Assembly: GCA_013398055.1 (NCBI GenBank)
Contig: VZRS01005492.1
Span: 91,426 to 155,425, forward strand
DNA: 64,000 nucleotides
Origin: Ifrita kowaldi
Taxonomy: Eukaryota; Chordata; Aves; Passeriformes; Cinclosomatidae
Direction: 5' to 3'
The translations under genes and the position numbers were made by a program. Shown in pieces: positions 62,737 to 64,000 of the stretch; positions within the stretch are counted from its first letter, which is position 1; each line of letters starts with the position of its first letter. The notes under the pieces are model-generated. The model was not told the DNA's origin. It saw only the letters and a list, made by a program, of their open reading frames with translations, and ran no database searches.

Positions 62737-62990
62737 CTGTACCCTTGTCCATCCTTGGCCTGGCCAGCCAGAGGGAAGCAGCATCTTGGAGGGCAAAGAA
62801 AGAAGCACCTTCCTTGGTGCCAGAACACTGAGTCTTAGTGCTCTGCTTAGGAACAGGTAAATGAAGAGATTGATGAGGAAGGATAAACACACCAGGATAG
62901 TCAGCAGTACCCAGGAATCCCCAGAAATGGCCTGCCCCAGGTGGAAGGAGCTGCAGCATGTCAGCAGAGATGCAATGGCCATATCCTGCT
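62737..62990 (-). CDS. Candidate exon for a small single-pass membrane protein
   Basis: Not recognised as a known family. On the minus strand a 3' splice-site-like sequence (GGGTCCCACTCAG, ending at 62991) is followed eight bases later by ATG at 62982-62980. The frame runs 82 codons to CAG|GTGAAG at 62737, a strong 5' splice site in phase 0. The first 58 residues look protein-like: a short luminal-type N-terminus with Cys-Cys at 9-10, a hydrophobic span at about residues 24-45 (WVLLTILVCLSFLINLFIYL), then Arg-rich RALRLSVLAPRK, which fits a membrane segment with a cytoplasmic basic flank. Third codon positions in this part favour C and G. Unspliced, the frame continues to 62560 (140 residues) and becomes less protein-like. 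It could still be a chance frame. Confidence 0.3.
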
Positions 62991-64000
62991 CTGAGTGGGA
63001 CCCAGCAAGAAGTTAGCAGATCCTCCAGATTTGCATCAGCAAAATCACAGATGGAATTGTATTTTCTGAAATGCTTGAAGGACAGTACAGCTCTGCCAGC
63101 AGAGTGAATGCAGTCAGATCCAGCTCAGCAGCAGTGGGGCTGGGACGGCATTTTATTCTTTTTCAGTTTTTAATAATTCCAGGCTTTGGCACTCCCACTT
63201 ATTATTGCAGGGGCTGACAGGGACCTACAGGAAAATCCAGTTTTATTGAAACTGTAAAGGTCAGTTTTGTTGAGCATTTCCATGGTGAAAATAATAAATT
63301 AAATGTATTCAGACTTCTCAAGCTACTCAACTCCACGGTTGGACTGACCAGCTGGAAGATTTTCCCTCCAAGCTGTTGTAATAGTATCTTGTTGCACAGT
63401 TTTCATGTGTGGGGTGGGCTTGAGGTTTTTGTCAGAAAAATAAAAATTGCTGGCCAGATTCTTCAGCCTTTGCAGTGCTGTCCATGGCCAGACTGCTGCC
63501 AGGAAGTCTTGTGACAGGCTCCAAAGGCAATGGGAAGGCAGCTTTTCAATATCGCCATTTCTGTCTTACCTGGGACTCCCGCTGACTGTCCCCCTAAAGG
63601 GTGTTTTGTGCAAACATTCCTTCATCTCTGCCAAGTATCACCTGGGACTCTGCTGTTTCCCCCTGATGTCAGTGAGGTCTTTGCTCTGTGTGGGTTGGAT
63701 TAGTCCATAACAGGATACATTTTATTAGGGCTCAGATTGATTTTGGTTAATTGTTCAGGCAAGTGTGATCTCTCTATCATTCCCTGAACATTGGATGGCA
63801 TTCACAGCTCCTGCCTTGGGAGATGCAGGCACCCTTCTCTGAGGTGCTGCTACACCTTGAAACTATTCCTTGGAACACCTATTCCTTCTCCTGTCTGCAA
63901 ACCTGCAGGAATCCCTGCCCCAGCAAAGGCACACTGGAGCTGAAGAGGCTTCTCTCTGTGCAGTAACTCCTTGGAGGGAGCAGTAATACGTTTCTCGTTC
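62991..64000. other. Intergenic or intronic sequence at the right edge
   Basis: No gene or repeat was recognised. If the candidate membrane-protein exon is real, its upstream exon or promoter would have to lie here or beyond the window; no CpG island is present in this stretch. Confidence 0.35.

Noticed and set aside
62591..62959. A 122-codon minus-strand frame overlapping the candidate membrane-protein exon
   Set aside because: It has no hydrophobic segment or motif and begins inside the better-supported frame. I take it as a shadow.
48733..64000. A PEPD (prolidase) first exon expected from mammalian gene order
   Set aside because: Neither its N-terminal coding sequence nor a second CpG island was found, so PEPD probably starts beyond the right edge.
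1..64000. CRISPR arrays, insertion sequences, operons and tRNA genes
   Set aside because: No regularly spaced repeats, bacterial-type genes or intact box A/box B tRNA structures were seen. The sequence is plainly vertebrate non-coding DNA.

Overview
This is vertebrate nuclear DNA, almost certainly from a bird. The evidence is two CR1 LINE copies with the 8-bp-type ATTCTATG 3' tail, worn amniote MIR-type SINE relics, a low density of interspersed repeats, one GC-rich CpG island in otherwise AT-leaning DNA, and one coding exon that reads as an orthologue of a known amniote gene. No bacterial, organellar or phage gene organisation is present. Nearly all open reading frames here are short chance frames in intronic or intergenic DNA.

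The one gene I recognise is CHST8 (N-acetylgalactosamine-4-O-sulfotransferase 1), on the minus strand. Its first coding exon lies at 5372-5480 and encodes the cytoplasmic tail and signal anchor of this Golgi enzyme. The same exon appears to extend upstream to about 5599 as 5' leader, with two small tandem uORFs. The remaining coding exons should lie beyond the left edge. A CpG island at about 47.4-48.45 kb, some 42 kb upstream in the direction of CHST8 transcription, is a reasonable candidate for its promoter, which would make 5.6-47.4 kb the first intron. That link is inference. In mammals PEPD lies head-to-head with CHST8, so DNA right of the island is probably the CHST8-PEPD intergenic interval; I found no PEPD exon.

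Layout: 1-5371 is CHST8 intron with a 5'-truncated CR1 (1517-2234). 5372-5599 is the CHST8 exon. 5600-47400 is presumed CHST8 5' intron, holding a probable solo LTR (7344-7680), a tiny CR1 tail (17149-17203), MIR-like relics (best at 30.5 kb and 41.4 kb) and small tandem repeats (19.6, 26.8, 33.7 kb). 47400-48732 is the CpG island, which is visibly misassembled: three single-N breaks, a 359-bp exact duplication and a stranded 135-bp GC-rich fragment. 48733-64000 is mostly featureless, apart from an ATCT microsatellite (54.4 kb), a G-rich tract (51.7 kb) and a candidate minus-strand exon (62737-62990) that could encode a small single-pass membrane protein.

I do not see a convincing undescribed biological system. 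The items most worth a second look are the tandem uORFs and lost upstream start codon of CHST8, the candidate membrane microprotein exon, and the false duplication in the CpG island, which will corrupt any gene model built across it.
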